From: Occultella glacieicola
GTDB lineage: Bacteria; Actinomycetota; Actinomycetes; Actinomycetales; Beutenbergiaceae
Assembly (NCBI RefSeq): GCF_004353825.1
Contig: NZ_SMNA01000008.1
Coordinates: forward strand, 62,001-126,000
Direction of reading: 5' to 3'
Length of the DNA stretch: 64,000 nt
Part shown: positions 33,436-41,892 of the stretch, piece after piece
Position numbering within the stretch: the stretch's first letter is position 1
Layout of the letters: each line of letters opens with the position of its first letter
Notes under the pieces: generated by a model
What the model was told of the DNA's origin: nothing
The model's input: only the letters and a program-made list of their open reading frames with translations
Databases searched by the model: none
Program-made: the position numbers and the translations under genes

Positions 33436-33483
33436 CCTACATCTAGTAGTTACACCGTTGTGATCCGCGTACATGTAGTGCGC
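33436..33483 (+). promoter_or_regulatory. tandem NrdR boxes upstream of nrdR
   Basis: Two related near-palindromes, CCTACATCTAGTAGTT and CGTACATGTAGTGCGC, share ACATNTAGT and start exactly 32 bp apart, three helical turns, as in known paired NrdR boxes. They lie 36-83 bp before nrdR, so autoregulation is expected. Confidence 0.72.
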
Positions 33484-33518
33484 GGGAGCGGCGAACACGA
33501 TGTCGGGAGGACCCGTCG

Positions 33519-33992
33519 GTGCACTGCCCGTTCTGTCGGCATGCTGATTCCCGCGTCGTGGACTCCCGGACGGCGGAGGACGGGTCCGCGATCCGGCGCC
33601 GTCGCCAGTGCCCGAACTGCGGCCGACGGTTCACGACGGTGGAGACCACGAGCCTGAACGTGATGAAGCGGTCGGGCGCCGTCGAGCCGTTCAGTCGCGA
33701 CAAGATCATCTCCGGTGTCCGCAAGGCGTGCCAGGGACGACCGGTCTCCGACGACGATCTGGCGCTGCTGGCGCAGCAGGTCGAGGAGACCATCCGCAGC
33801 AACGGCGTGGCCGAGATCGACGCCCACGAGGTGGGCCTGACGATCCTCGGCCCGCTGCGGGCGCTCGACGAGGTCGCCTACCTCCGGTTCGCGAGCGTCT
33901 ACCAGGCCTTCTCCTCACTGGAGGACTTCGAGTCCGCGATCGCGGCGCTGCGCGTGGACCGCCCCGAGCAGAGCGAGGACTCGCTCCCGTAG
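33519..33992 (+). CDS. nrdR: transcriptional repressor NrdR
   Basis: The 157-residue repressor of ribonucleotide reductase genes has a zinc ribbon with C3, C6, C31 and C34 (CPFC, CPNC) and an ATP-cone (about 46-136, [29 protein letters not shown]) that senses dATP/ATP. The GTG start gives the normal VHCPFC N-terminus and follows GGGAGGACC. No reductase gene is adjacent; in Streptomyces nrdR is cotranscribed with nrdJ, but here the next gene is convergent. Confidence 0.95.
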   Translation: MHCPFCRHADSRVVDSRTAEDGSAIRRRRQCPNCGRRFTTVETTSLNVMKRSGAVEPFSRDKIISGVRKACQGRPVSDDDLALLAQQVEETIRSNGVAEIDAHEVGLTILGPLRALDEVAYLRFASVYQAFSSLEDFESAIAALRVDRPEQSEDSLP

Positions 33993-33997
33993 ACGGC

Positions 33998-34035
33998 CGC
34001 CGGTGGCGCTGGAGGGGAAGCCAGCACCACCGGCG
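33998..34035. terminator. bidirectional terminator after nrdR
   Basis: Arms of 15 bp (CGCCGGTGGCGCTGG against CCAGCACCACCGGCG, one mismatch) enclose an 8-nt loop in the 58-bp gap between convergent genes. Confidence 0.7.
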
Positions 34036-34050
34036 GCGACCAGCGGCCGG

Positions 34051-35105
34051 TCACAGGTCGCTCGAGCGGGCTCCCCACAGGTTGACGCCGCCGTCGTGGG
34101 CTAACTGCTCGATCTCGGCGAGTTCGGCGTCGCTGAGCGCCGGCGCCTCGAGGGCGGCGAGCGTGTCGTCCAGCTGGGCCACGCTCGAGGCACCCACGAG
34201 CGCGGTGGTGACCCGTGGGTCGCGCAGCACCCAGGCGATCGCGAGCTGAGCCAGCGACTGCCCGCGCCGCCGGGCGATCGAGTTCAACGCCCGGATCCTC
34301 CCGAGGTTCTCGGCATTGAGGTACTCCGCCTTCAGTGAGCCGCCACGCGCGCCCCGCGAGTCCGCGGGGACGCCGTCGAGATAGCGGTCGGTGAGCATGC
34401 CCTGCGCGAGGGGTGAGAAGACCACCAGACCCAGCCCGGCTGCCCCGGCGACGTCCAGGAGCGACTCGCCCCCGGGACCCGGCTGTTCGACCCAACGGTT
34501 GATCATCGAGTACGAGGGCTGGTGGACTGTCAGTCGCAGCCCGATCCGGTCGGCCACGGCCAGCGCTTCCCGGGTTCGCACGGCCGAGTAGGAGGAGATG
34601 CCGACGTACCGGGCCCGGCCCGAGTCGAGCGCCGTCTTGAGTGCACCGAGCGTCTCCGTCAGGGGGTGCTCGGGTCGAACCGGTGGCTGTAGAAGATGTC
34701 GACGTGGTCCAGGTCGAGTCGCCGAAGCGACGCGTCCAGCGAGGACAGCAGGTACTTGCGGGACCCGCCCTCACCGTACGGGCCGGGCCCGGCCCGGTAG
34801 CCGGCCTTCGTGGTGATCACGAGCTCGTCGCGAAGGGCGGCGAGGTCGGCGCGCAGCATGGTGCCGAGGTTCTCTTCGGCCGCGCCCACCGGCGGCCCGT
34901 AGTTGTTCGCCAGGTCGAGGTGGGTGATGCCGCGGTCGAAGGCGTGGTGGACGATCTCGCGCTGCCGCTCGAGCGGGGTGCCGAGGCCGAAGTTCTGCCA
35001 CAGCCCGAGCGAGATCGTCGGCAGGTCCAGACCGGAGCGGCCGCACCGACGCATCGGCATCCGGTCGTAGCGATCCTGCGCCGGGAAGGGTGGAGCGGCG
35101 GTCAT
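34051..35105 (-). pseudogene. YghZ-type aldo/keto reductase interrupted by a -1 frameshift
   Basis: Two adjoining frames together reconstruct one aldo/keto reductase of about 351 residues, of the L-glyceraldehyde-3-phosphate reductase (YghZ) type. The N-terminal part has CGRSGLDLPTISLGLWQNF, the catalytic Asp and Tyr in DLANNYGPP, Lys in TTKAGY and His in FYSHRFDPSTP, then stops at a TGA. The C-terminal part resumes with YVGISSYSAVRTREAL and runs through HQPSYSMINRWV, PLAQGMLTDRYLDGVP and GASSVAQL to the end. The break lies in a run of five G on the plus strand (34662-34666); one more base restores the frame. All catalytic residues lie before the break. Either a recent inactivation or a base missed in the sequence. 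The start lies 8 nt after a TACTCT box. Confidence 0.85.
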
Positions 35106-35113
35106 GACCACCG

Positions 35114-35119
35114 AGAGTA
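35114..35119 (-). promoter_or_regulatory. -10 box of the aldo/keto reductase gene, leaderless type
   Basis: TACTCT on the minus strand ends 8 nt before the ATG. Confidence 0.45.
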
Positions 35120-35142
35120 GTGGGCCCGCCGAGGCGGAGCCG

Positions 35143-35148
35143 TACCGT
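35143..35148 (+). promoter_or_regulatory. -10 box of the P-loop kinase gene, leaderless type
   Basis: TACCGT ends 6 nt before the ATG at 35155 and argues for that start rather than the upstream ATG that overlaps the divergent gene's own start codon. Confidence 0.5.
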
Positions 35149-35154
35149 GAGCCC

Positions 35155-35748
35155 ATGCTGATCGTGATGTCCGGACCCCCGGGATCCGGCAAGTCCCACC
35201 TGGCCGGCCGGATCGCGCGCGCCCTCACCGTTCCCGTGCTGTCCGTCGACCCGGTCGAGGCGGCCATGTGGCGCGCCGGGGTCGGCGGTCCCGACGAGCC
35301 GACGCCCACAGGCCTGGCGGCCTATGTGGTGGTGGAGGCGCTCGCCGAGGAGATCCTGAGCCTCGGTCAGAGCGTTCTTGTCGACGCCGTCAACGCCGTG
35401 GAACCCGCCCGGGAGCAGTGGCGGGCGCTCGCGCGCCGCGCCGGCGTCGAGATGCGCGTGGTCGAGGTGGTCTGCTCGGATCCGGTCCTGCACCGGTCCC
35501 GGCTCGAGGGACGACGGCGCAACCTGGCCGGGTTCCGTGAGCCCACCTGGGGAGTCGTGTCGGGGGCCGCCGCGGTCCCGCCATGGACGGGACCGCATCT
35601 GCGGGTGGACACCGCGGACCCGGCGGACCCGATGCCCGCCGTGCTCGCCCACCTCGGCCGGCCGGCGCCTGACCCGGCCAACCCGGCCAACCCGGCCGAC
35701 CCGGCCAGCCCGGCCGACCCGGCCGGCCCGGGTGCGTCCCGGGCCTGA
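35155..35748 (+). CDS. P-loop ATP-binding kinase-like protein
   Basis: The 197-residue protein has Walker A GPPGSGKS at residues 7-14 (MLIVMSGPPGSGKSHLAGRIA), a strand VPVLSVDPVEAAM, VLVDAVNAVEPAREQW and a lid-like RSRLEGRRRNLAGF segment, as in zeta-toxin/chloramphenicol phosphotransferase-like small-molecule kinases. The substrate is unknown. The C-terminal 25 residues are a Pro/Ala/Asp repeat. An ATG 17 codons upstream is possible but would sit within the divergent promoter. Confidence 0.75.
   Translation: MLIVMSGPPGSGKSHLAGRIARALTVPVLSVDPVEAAMWRAGVGGPDEPTPTGLAAYVVVEALAEEILSLGQSVLVDAVNAVEPAREQWRALARRAGVEMRVVEVVCSDPVLHRSRLEGRRRNLAGFREPTWGVVSGAAAVPPWTGPHLRVDTADPADPMPAVLAHLGRPAPDPANPANPADPASPADPAGPGASRA
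35671..35735 (+). repeat. 9-bp tandem repeats at the kinase C-terminus
   Basis: About seven copies of a 9-bp unit (GACCCGGCC / AACCCGGCC / AGCCCGGCC) encode the Pro-Ala-Asn/Asp/Ser tail. The copy number is in whole codons. Confidence 0.75.
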
Positions 35749-35772
35749 CCGCGCCCCCGCCGACATGCGGCC

Positions 35773-36339
35773 TCAGCTCGTCGGGAGGTCCATCAGGTAC
35801 TGCCGGCACACGTGGATCCGCCGGTACTGCCGACGCATCGCCTCCTCGTGCTCGATCCTGGCGTGCGTGAACGCGAACAGCGGCGTGCTCAGCGGTTCCG
35901 GCGCCGCGAAACCCGCCAGTTCGCCGTCGTCCTCCCGGTCATCGGCGTACACGTGCAGATACCGGTGGTTCTCCCGGAACCCCCGAGCCAGGTACCAGGC
36001 ATTTGCGGCCTCGTCCCCGCGGGTCCAGGCATCCAGCGTGCGCGCCCCGGTCAGCCGCGGCAGCGCCGCGGCCAGAAGCCTGCTCGCGATACCGGAACGG
36101 GCGTGATCGGGGTGCACCGCGACCGACTCGATCGTCGAGGAGACCCCGTCGATGGCGACGTCGAGAAGGCCGACGACCGTTCCGCCGTCGTCCGCCACCA
36201 GCTGGACCGACGGCAGGTCGTACGTCGGACGCCGGGTGTACACGTCGTCGTAGTACTCGGTCGTGAAGAAGCTCAGCAAGCGGCAGCGCAGCCAGCTCGC
36301 GGCATCGTCCGGTCCGTAGTCGCGGATCTTCGGTGGCAT
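35773..36339 (-). CDS. GNAT family N-acetyltransferase
   Basis: The 188-residue acetyltransferase has the acetyl-CoA-binding segment VAVHPDHARSGIASRLLAAAL (about 90-110) after VVGLLDVAIDG, then AWYLARGFRENHRYLHVYAD typical of the GNAT C-terminal half. The last 60 residues (HARIEHEEAMRRQYRRIHVCRQYLMDLP) match tails found in many actinobacterial members. The substrate is unknown. The ATG was chosen because MPPKIRDYGPDDAASWL begins the domain; upstream sequence in frame is not domain-like. Confidence 0.85.
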   Translation of the reverse strand: MPPKIRDYGPDDAASWLRCRLLSFFTTEYYDDVYTRRPTYDLPSVQLVADDGGTVVGLLDVAIDGVSSTIESVAVHPDHARSGIASRLLAAALPRLTGARTLDAWTRGDEAANAWYLARGFRENHRYLHVYADDREDDGELAGFAAPEPLSTPLFAFTHARIEHEEAMRRQYRRIHVCRQYLMDLPTS

Positions 36340-36463
36340 GTCCCCAGCCTGGCGACCCCATCGGGCCGAGGCAATCGAATAAGGGTGGCGCCGGCCCGCC
36401 CGCCACGGCAGGGTAGGGGGACGCCGGAGAACCCGGCGCACGAACGAACGAAGAGGTGTGACG

Positions 36464-36658
36464 ATGCCCGATCCCACTGATGCCGGCCCCGACGAGGCGG
36501 CCATCGCCGACTCGAAGGCGAAGATGCGTGAGGCCCTCGAGCGCAAGCGCGACAAGGAGCACATGACCGCCGAGGGGCGCCGCAACACCGGGAGCGTGCA
36601 CGGCTCCGAGGTGACCGGCGCCGAGGGCAAGCGCGTGTTCCGGCGCAAGTCCGGCTGA
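36464..36658 (+). CDS. small DUF5302-like protein
   Basis: A 64-residue, highly charged, probably disordered protein with the ending KRVFRRKSG and a helix IADSKAKMREALERKRDKEH, characteristic of DUF5302 proteins of actinobacteria. Function unknown. The ATG follows AAGAGG at 7 nt; a GTG two codons earlier is too close to that site. A strong terminator follows. Confidence 0.7.
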   Translation: MPDPTDAGPDEAAIADSKAKMREALERKRDKEHMTAEGRRNTGSVHGSEVTGAEGKRVFRRKSG

Positions 36659-36667
36659 ACGAACTGA

Positions 36668-36715
36668 GACGGCGGGCCGGGCGATGGGGATGTCCCCGGC
36701 GCCCGGCCCGCCGTC
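36668..36715. terminator. bidirectional terminator between DUF5302 gene and serA
   Basis: Perfect 15-bp arms (GACGGCGGGCCGGGC and complement) enclose an 18-nt loop that itself contains GGGGA/TCCCC. Confidence 0.8.
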
Positions 36716-36734
36716 GTCGTGCCTGCGCCGGGCC

Positions 36735-37967
36735 TCAGTCCTCGGCGTCGGGGTGCAGCGCGCGTACCCGGATCGTCGGCTCCATCTCCAGCAGTTCGGC
36801 GAACTCCGAGGCGGGCAGGTCGGTGGACAGGTCGGTCACCACGTAGCCGACGTCGCCGGACGTGCTGAGCACCTGGCTCTCGATGTTCGCGCCGCCCGCG
36901 GCCAGGGTCCGGTTGACCGCGGCGAGGACACCGGGCTCGTTGCGGTGCAGGTGGGCGATCCGGTGCGCACCGTCCCGCGGGCGGTCCAGGATCAGGGCGG
37001 GCACGTTCACGCTCAGCGCGGTGGCGCCGGTCTCGAGGTAGTCACGCAGCTTCCCGGCCACGAACATGCCGATGTCCTGCTGCGCCTCCTCGGTGGAGCC
37101 GCCCACGTGCGGGGTGAGGATCACGTTCGGCAGGTCGCGCAGCTCGGATTCGAACGCGTCGCCCTGGGCCTTGGGCTCCTCGGCGAACACGTCCACGGCG
37201 GCTCCGACGATGCGTCCGGAGACGATCTGGTCGCGCAGGTGGGCGTAGTCCACGAGGAACCCGCGGGAGAGGTTGAGGAAGATCGACCCCTCCTTCATCC
37301 GGGCGAACTGCGCCGGACCGAACATCCCCGCGTTCCCGGGCCGCCCGTCGACGTGCAGGGTGACCACGTCGGCCACGTCCAGCAGTTCGTCGAGGCTGCG
37401 CATCCGCTGCGCGTTGCCGAGCGCCAGCTTCTCCGCGGTGTCGTAGAACACCACCCGCATCCCGAGGGCCTCCGCGAGCACCGAGAGCTGGGTGCCGATG
37501 TTCCCGTACCCGACGATGCCGAGCGTCCGTCCGCGTACCTCGTGCGCGCCGGTGGCCGACTTGTCCCAGGTCCCGGCGTGCAGCGCCTTGTCCTTCTCGG
37601 TGAGCCGCCGGGTCAGCGCGATGATCTCGGCCAGGGCCAGCTCCACGACGGAGCGGGTGTTCGAGAAGGGCGCGTTGAACGCCGCCACGCCCCGGGCGGC
37701 GGCGGACCGCAGGTCGATCTGGTTCGTCCCGATGCAGAATGCCCCGACGGCGAGCAGGTCGGGTGCGTTCTGGAGCACCCGGGCCGTGAGGTTCGTCTTC
37801 GACCGGATGCCGAGGACGTCGACGCCACGCAGGGCCTCGATCAGCTCGTCCTCGTCGAGTGCACCGTTCGCGGTGACCACCTCGACGCCGGCGTGCTCGA
37901 GCAGTTCCCTGCCGAGCGGATGGATGTTTTCCAGGAGGAGTGCCTTGACCACGCCCCTATCGTCCAC
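36735..37967 (-). CDS. serA: D-3-phosphoglycerate dehydrogenase SerA
   Basis: The 410-residue first enzyme of serine synthesis is the short, E. coli-like form: substrate domain with GIRSKTNLT and FCIGTNQIDL, nucleotide-binding domain with GIVGYGNIGTQL, catalytic His in LTPHVGGSTEEAQ, and a C-terminal ACT domain (about 335-410, LHRNEPGVLAAVNRTL) that binds serine. It lacks the extra ASB domain of the mycobacterial type. The GTG start at 37967 or the one five codons later are both possible; no clear ribosome site decides. HelD is encoded 31 bp upstream on the same strand. Confidence 0.94.
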   Translation of the reverse strand: MDDRGVVKALLLENIHPLGRELLEHAGVEVVTANGALDEDELIEALRGVDVLGIRSKTNLTARVLQNAPDLLAVGAFCIGTNQIDLRSAAARGVAAFNAPFSNTRSVVELALAEIIALTRRLTEKDKALHAGTWDKSATGAHEVRGRTLGIVGYGNIGTQLSVLAEALGMRVVFYDTAEKLALGNAQRMRSLDELLDVADVVTLHVDGRPGNAGMFGPAQFARMKEGSIFLNLSRGFLVDYAHLRDQIVSGRIVGAAVDVFAEEPKAQGDAFESELRDLPNVILTPHVGGSTEEAQQDIGMFVAGKLRDYLETGATALSVNVPALILDRPRDGAHRIAHLHRNEPGVLAAVNRTLAAGGANIESQVLSTSGDVGYVVTDLSTDLPASEFAELLEMEPTIRVRALHPDAED

Positions 37968-37998
37968 CTGCGCGGCCCGGGAACAAAAACGCGCCCAG

Positions 37999-40212
37999 TC
38001 AGTGGACGTCGGTGAGGCCCTCCGGCAGCGCGGCGTGGTGCACCACGTGCAGGCGCCGGGTCGGCCTGGTCATCGCCACGTACAGGTCTCCGGCCCGGTC
38101 CGACTCGGGCATCAGCTCGGACGGCTCGGCGAGCACCACCACGTCGAACTCGAGGCCCTTGCTGCCGGCGGGATCGAGCAGCACCACCTCCTCGGTGAGA
38201 TCGACCGCGGCCGGCACCCCGAGCTCCTCGAGCAGCCCCGCATGACGGTGCCGGGCCGCGACCACGGCGAGACGGCCGCCGTCGAGCATCTCCCGCTCGG
38301 CCTCCACGGCCACGCGGATGCCCTTCGTCAGATCCTCGACCCGGGTGATCGCGAGCGCGTCCGGCAGATCCCGAGCGGAGGTCACCGGCGTGGGTGGGTG
38401 CTCGGGGTCGGCGGCGATCGCGACCCGGCGGGCGGCGTCCATGATGGCCGACGGCGTCCGGTAGTTCACGGTCAGCGTCGCCAACCGCCACCTGCTCCGC
38501 AACGGGCCGTCCAGGGTGGCGCCCCAGTCCGAGGTGCCGGCCCGGGTCGACGTCTGCGAGACGTCTCCGACGATGGTCATCGACCGGGTCGGGTTGCGGC
38601 GCAGCAACGCCCGCCAGGCCATCGCGGACAGTTCCTGCGCCTCGTCGACGACCACGTGGCCGTACGTCCAGCTGCGGTCCGCGTAGGCCCGCTCGGCCGT
38701 GGTCTGCCGGGGCCCGGTCGCGGCGAACCGTTCCGCGAGGACCTCCGCGGAGACCATGCCGCCGCCGGCGCCGCTGGCCTCGAGGACCTCCCGGGCGTAC
38801 TCGACCTCCTGGGCCCGGCGGGCCTCGGCCTCGCGGGCGCGGGCCCGGTCGGCCTCCTGGTCGGCGCCGATGAGCTCGGCGGCCTCGTCGATCAGCGGGA
38901 CGTCCGCCGGTGTCCAGTCCTCCCCGGTCCGCTCGAGCAGTTCCCGCTCGGCCGCGGTCAGCATCGGGGCCACCTCCGCGAGCCGGTGCGGCTTCGCGTA
39001 GAGGTCGGCGAGCAGGCCGGTCGCGGACAGGGGCATCCAGGACAGGTTCAGCGCGACCCGGACGTCCCGGGCGGACCGGATCTCCTCGAGCACGTCCGCG
39101 TGGTCGTCCTCACCGAGCCCCGGCACCTTCTCGGCGTACTGGCGCGACAGGGCGGTCAGCATCTGGCGCACGAACGTGACCCGGGCGAGGTTGTGCGGCT
39201 GGCGTCCGCGCCGCGCCCTGGCCTGAGCCTCGCGGACCTCGGCCGGGCGCAGGGTCAGCCGCACCGACCCCACCTTCAGGTCCTGCTCGGGCAGCACCCG
39301 CTGCCGGGACCGCACGGCGGAGGCGATGATCCGCTGCCAGACCCCGCGGCCCTTGATCTCGGCGACCCGGTCCGGTTCGGTGCCGCGGGCGCTGATCCCG
39401 GGGACGAGGTCCGCCATCGTCGAGGCGACCACGCCGGTCTCGCCGAGCGAGGGCAGCACCTGCTCGATGTAGCGCAGGAACACGCGGCTCGGGCCGATCA
39501 TGAGGACGCCGGACCGCTCGAGGCGCTCGCGGTGGGCGTAGAGCAGGTAGGCGGCGCGGTGCAGGGCCACGGCCGTCTTGCCGGTGCCGGGCCCGCCCTG
39601 GACCACGAGCACGCCGTCGAGGTCGGAACGGATCACCGCGTCCTGCTCGGCCTGGATGGTGGCCACGATGTCGCCCATCCGGCCGGTGCGCTGCGCATTC
39701 AGGGCGGCCAGGAGGGCGCCCTCGCCGGACAGGTTCACCTCGTTCTCGCCGGTGAGCGCGTCCAGGTCGAGGACGTCGTCCTCGACCCCGATCACCGTGC
39801 GGGCCCGGGTCTGAAGGTGCCGACGCAGGACGAGGTCGCCCGGGGCGGCTGCGGTCGCCTGATAGAAGGACCGGGCCGCCGGCGCCCGCCAGTCCGTGAG
39901 CATCGGGGCGTGCTCGTCGTCCGAGAGGCCGATCCGGCCCACGTACCGGCGACCGCCGTCGCGCAGGTCCATCCGCCCGAACACGAGCCGGTCCTCGACG
40001 GCGTCGAGCTGGGCCAGACGGTCCTCGTACAGGGTGGCGAACGCGTCGCGTTCGGAGCGGTTCTGCGGCGACCCGGAGGGTCCCTCCCGGCGCACCTGCG
40101 CCAGCCGGCGGGTGGTCTGCTCGCGCAGTTCGTCGAGTCGGGCGTAGACGTCGTCCAGGTAGGTCTGCTCGGCGAACGGCACGGTGTTCTTGGTGGGTTC
40201 GGTCGCGGTCAC
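37999..40212 (-). CDS. helD: HelD-type RNA-polymerase-associated helicase
   Basis: The 737-residue UvrD-like SF1 ATPase has HelD features: N-terminal coiled coil (12-45, TYLDDVYARLDELREQTTRRL), the HelD signature VGRIGL ... LTDWRAPAARSFYQAT (91-120) with RRHLQTRARTV, Walker A GGPGTGKT (206-213), VVVDEAQELSAMAWRALLRR as Walker B, and C-terminal LYVAMTRPTRRLHVV. HelD releases stalled RNA polymerase from DNA, and some actinobacterial forms protect against rifampicin. The GTG was chosen where HelD homology starts; the frame stays open for 390 more codons antisense to the PAC2 gene. Confidence 0.9.
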   Translation of the reverse strand: MTATEPTKNTVPFAEQTYLDDVYARLDELREQTTRRLAQVRREGPSGSPQNRSERDAFATLYEDRLAQLDAVEDRLVFGRMDLRDGGRRYVGRIGLSDDEHAPMLTDWRAPAARSFYQATAAAPGDLVLRRHLQTRARTVIGVEDDVLDLDALTGENEVNLSGEGALLAALNAQRTGRMGDIVATIQAEQDAVIRSDLDGVLVVQGGPGTGKTAVALHRAAYLLYAHRERLERSGVLMIGPSRVFLRYIEQVLPSLGETGVVASTMADLVPGISARGTEPDRVAEIKGRGVWQRIIASAVRSRQRVLPEQDLKVGSVRLTLRPAEVREAQARARRGRQPHNLARVTFVRQMLTALSRQYAEKVPGLGEDDHADVLEEIRSARDVRVALNLSWMPLSATGLLADLYAKPHRLAEVAPMLTAAERELLERTGEDWTPADVPLIDEAAELIGADQEADRARAREAEARRAQEVEYAREVLEASGAGGGMVSAEVLAERFAATGPRQTTAERAYADRSWTYGHVVVDEAQELSAMAWRALLRRNPTRSMTIVGDVSQTSTRAGTSDWGATLDGPLRSRWRLATLTVNYRTPSAIMDAARRVAIAADPEHPPTPVTSARDLPDALAITRVEDLTKGIRVAVEAEREMLDGGRLAVVAARHRHAGLLEELGVPAAVDLTEEVVLLDPAGSKGLEFDVVVLAEPSELMPESDRAGDLYVAMTRPTRRLHVVHHAALPEGLTDVH

Positions 40213-40389
40213 GGTGTGATCGGATCTCCCTGCAGTGCTCGGCGGCAGTCGGTTCCCGCGTGTTCGAGGGCCGTCCATTATCCCCCCTTCGGGCGTGTTC
40301 CGTGCCGGGACGTCCACGGTCCGGTCGGCTGCGACGATGGGGAATGCGACCGGTGGGTGTCGTGTTGGATGGGTGGAGAGGTGAGTGAC

Positions 40390-41328
40390 ATGGCAAGTGA
40401 GATGAGCAAGGACCCACGAGAGTTGTACAGCCGCAGCGACGGGCCGGTGGACCTGCGCGACGGCGAGGTGCCGGTGCTCGTGCACGCCCTGCAGGGCGCG
40501 ATGGACGCCGGCCATGCGGGCCGCCTGATGGCTCGGCACCTGACCCGTAAGCTGCCGAGCGAGCGAGTCATCGACTTCGACGTCGACACGTTGCTGGACT
40601 ACCGCTCGCGCCGGCCCTCGATGGTCTTCGACGAGGGTGCCTGGACGTCGTACGAGGACCCCACGCTCGTGGTCGACCTGATCCGCGACGACGAGGGCGC
40701 GCCGGTGCTGCTCCTGCACGGGCTGGAGCCCGACCTGCAGTGGGAGCGTTTCGTCGCGGCCGTGCGCACCATCATCGACGACTTCGGTGTGACCACCACG
40801 ATCGGTGTGCACGGCGTGCCCATGGGGGTGCCGCACACCCGGCCGATGACGGTGACCGCGCACGCGACCCGGACGGACCTGATCGAGGGCCACCCGAACT
40901 ACTTCTCCAGCGTGCAGGTGCCCGGCAGTGTCTCCGCCCTGCTCGAGTTCCGGCTCGGCCAGGAGGGTCGTGACGCGCTCGGATTCGCTGTCAACGTTCC
41001 GCACTACCTGGCCCAGATGGAATACCCGCAGGCCGCGGCCGAGCTGGTCCGGCAGGTCTCCCGCAGCACCGGCCTGAGCCTGCCCGTGGGGGACCTCGAG
41101 GCGGCCGGCGCGAAGGTCACCGCGGAGATCGATCGCCAGGTGTCCGCGTCCGAGGAGGTCGGCGCGGTCGTCCACGCGCTCGAGAGCCAGTTCGACTCCT
41201 TCCTCAGCGCCAACGGTGACCCCGGTCGCGGGTCCCTGTCCGCGCCGGCGGAGGAGCTGCCGAGCGCCGACGAGCTCGGCGCCCAATTCGAGGCCTACCT
41301 CGCCGGCAAGGACGGCGAGGGCGACTGA
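40390..41328 (+). CDS. PAC2-family protein (proteasome assembly chaperone-like)
   Basis: The 312-residue protein of the PAC2 superfamily contains [23 protein letters not shown] near the start, [47 protein letters not shown] and [21 protein letters not shown]. Members are widespread in actinobacteria; a link to the proteasome system is suggested by homology only. The C-terminal 60 residues are acidic. The ATG lies 8 nt after GGAGAGG; a GTG three codons earlier is too close. It diverges from helD. Confidence 0.85.
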   Translation: MASEMSKDPRELYSRSDGPVDLRDGEVPVLVHALQGAMDAGHAGRLMARHLTRKLPSERVIDFDVDTLLDYRSRRPSMVFDEGAWTSYEDPTLVVDLIRDDEGAPVLLLHGLEPDLQWERFVAAVRTIIDDFGVTTTIGVHGVPMGVPHTRPMTVTAHATRTDLIEGHPNYFSSVQVPGSVSALLEFRLGQEGRDALGFAVNVPHYLAQMEYPQAAAELVRQVSRSTGLSLPVGDLEAAGAKVTAEIDRQVSASEEVGAVVHALESQFDSFLSANGDPGRGSLSAPAEELPSADELGAQFEAYLAGKDGEGD

Positions 41329-41584
41329 CGAGGCCGCTCCGTCCACCGATTCCTGCGAATCAGTGGAATTCTTGACCGGAGCCATGCCAGACTTGACGCT
41401 GTTGCAGGCGTTTCACTTACGTACGACCCGGGGCAAGCACAACCGGTGCAGGTCTCACGGACGCAGGAGTGGGGCCGTTGAGGTGCCACGAATCGTCCAC
41501 ACCGGCGTGGGGCGAAGCATTGCGGCATCACCGGGGTGGGCACAGGGTCCACCCCATCAATGTCCCCGGAAGGACACGCACAAC

Positions 41585-41788
41585 ATGGCACAGGGAACCG
41601 TCAAGTGGTTCAACGCTGAGAAGGGCTACGGCTTCATCGCCCAGGACGGCGGCGGCGACGACGTCTTCGTCCACTACTCGGCCATTCAGTCCGACGGCTA
41701 CCGCAGCCTCGAAGAGGCCCAGCGCGTCGAGTTCGAGATCACCCAGGGCCCGAAGGGCCCGCAGGCGGAGAGCGTTCGCGCCGTCTGA
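41585..41788 (+). CDS. cspA: cold-shock protein, CspA family
   Basis: The 67-residue single-domain nucleic-acid chaperone has RNP1 KGYGFI (13-18) and RNP2 DVFVHY (26-31). The ATG is preceded by GGAAGGACAC. A leader of up to about 250 nt separates it from the PAC2 gene; TTGACG near 41393 could be the -35, giving the long 5' leader typical of cold-shock genes. A strong hairpin follows the stop. Confidence 0.96.
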   Translation: MAQGTVKWFNAEKGYGFIAQDGGGDDVFVHYSAIQSDGYRSLEEAQRVEFEITQGPKGPQAESVRAV

Positions 41789-41801
41789 TCTCGCTCGGTG
41801 G

Positions 41802-41833
41802 GAGGGTCCGCATCCATTCGGGTGCGGGCCCTC
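41802..41833 (+). terminator. terminator of the cold-shock gene
   Basis: A 14-bp stem with two G-U pairs (GAGGGTCCGCATCC against GGGTGCGGGCCCTC) and a 4-nt ATTC loop lies 14 nt after the stop. Confidence 0.75.
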
Positions 41834-41855
41834 TCGCATGTCCGGGGCGGACCGC

Positions 41856-41892
41856 CGTTCAGGACGAGCGGACGGTCGTTCAGGACGAGCGG
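41856..41892. repeat. 21-bp duplication across a gene end
   Basis: CGTTCAGGACGAGCGG occurs twice, 21 bp apart. One copy contains the stop codon of the spermidine-synthase-like gene; the other lies just beyond it. Confidence 0.7.

Noticed and set aside
34051-35105. Programmed frameshift in the aldo/keto reductase
   Set aside because: No slippery heptamer with downstream structure is evident, and the family is not known to use frameshifting; mutation or sequencing error is simpler.
37492-40389. Very long plus-strand open frame running antisense through serA and helD into the PAC2 gene
   Set aside because: Its first 966 codons mirror conserved minus-strand genes and have no family features; only the last 312 codons (PAC2) are real.
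41329-41584. Small protein-coding frame in the cold-shock leader
   Set aside because: Frames in this stretch lack a ribosome site and read through into the cold-shock gene in the wrong frame; a long 5' leader is the better reading.
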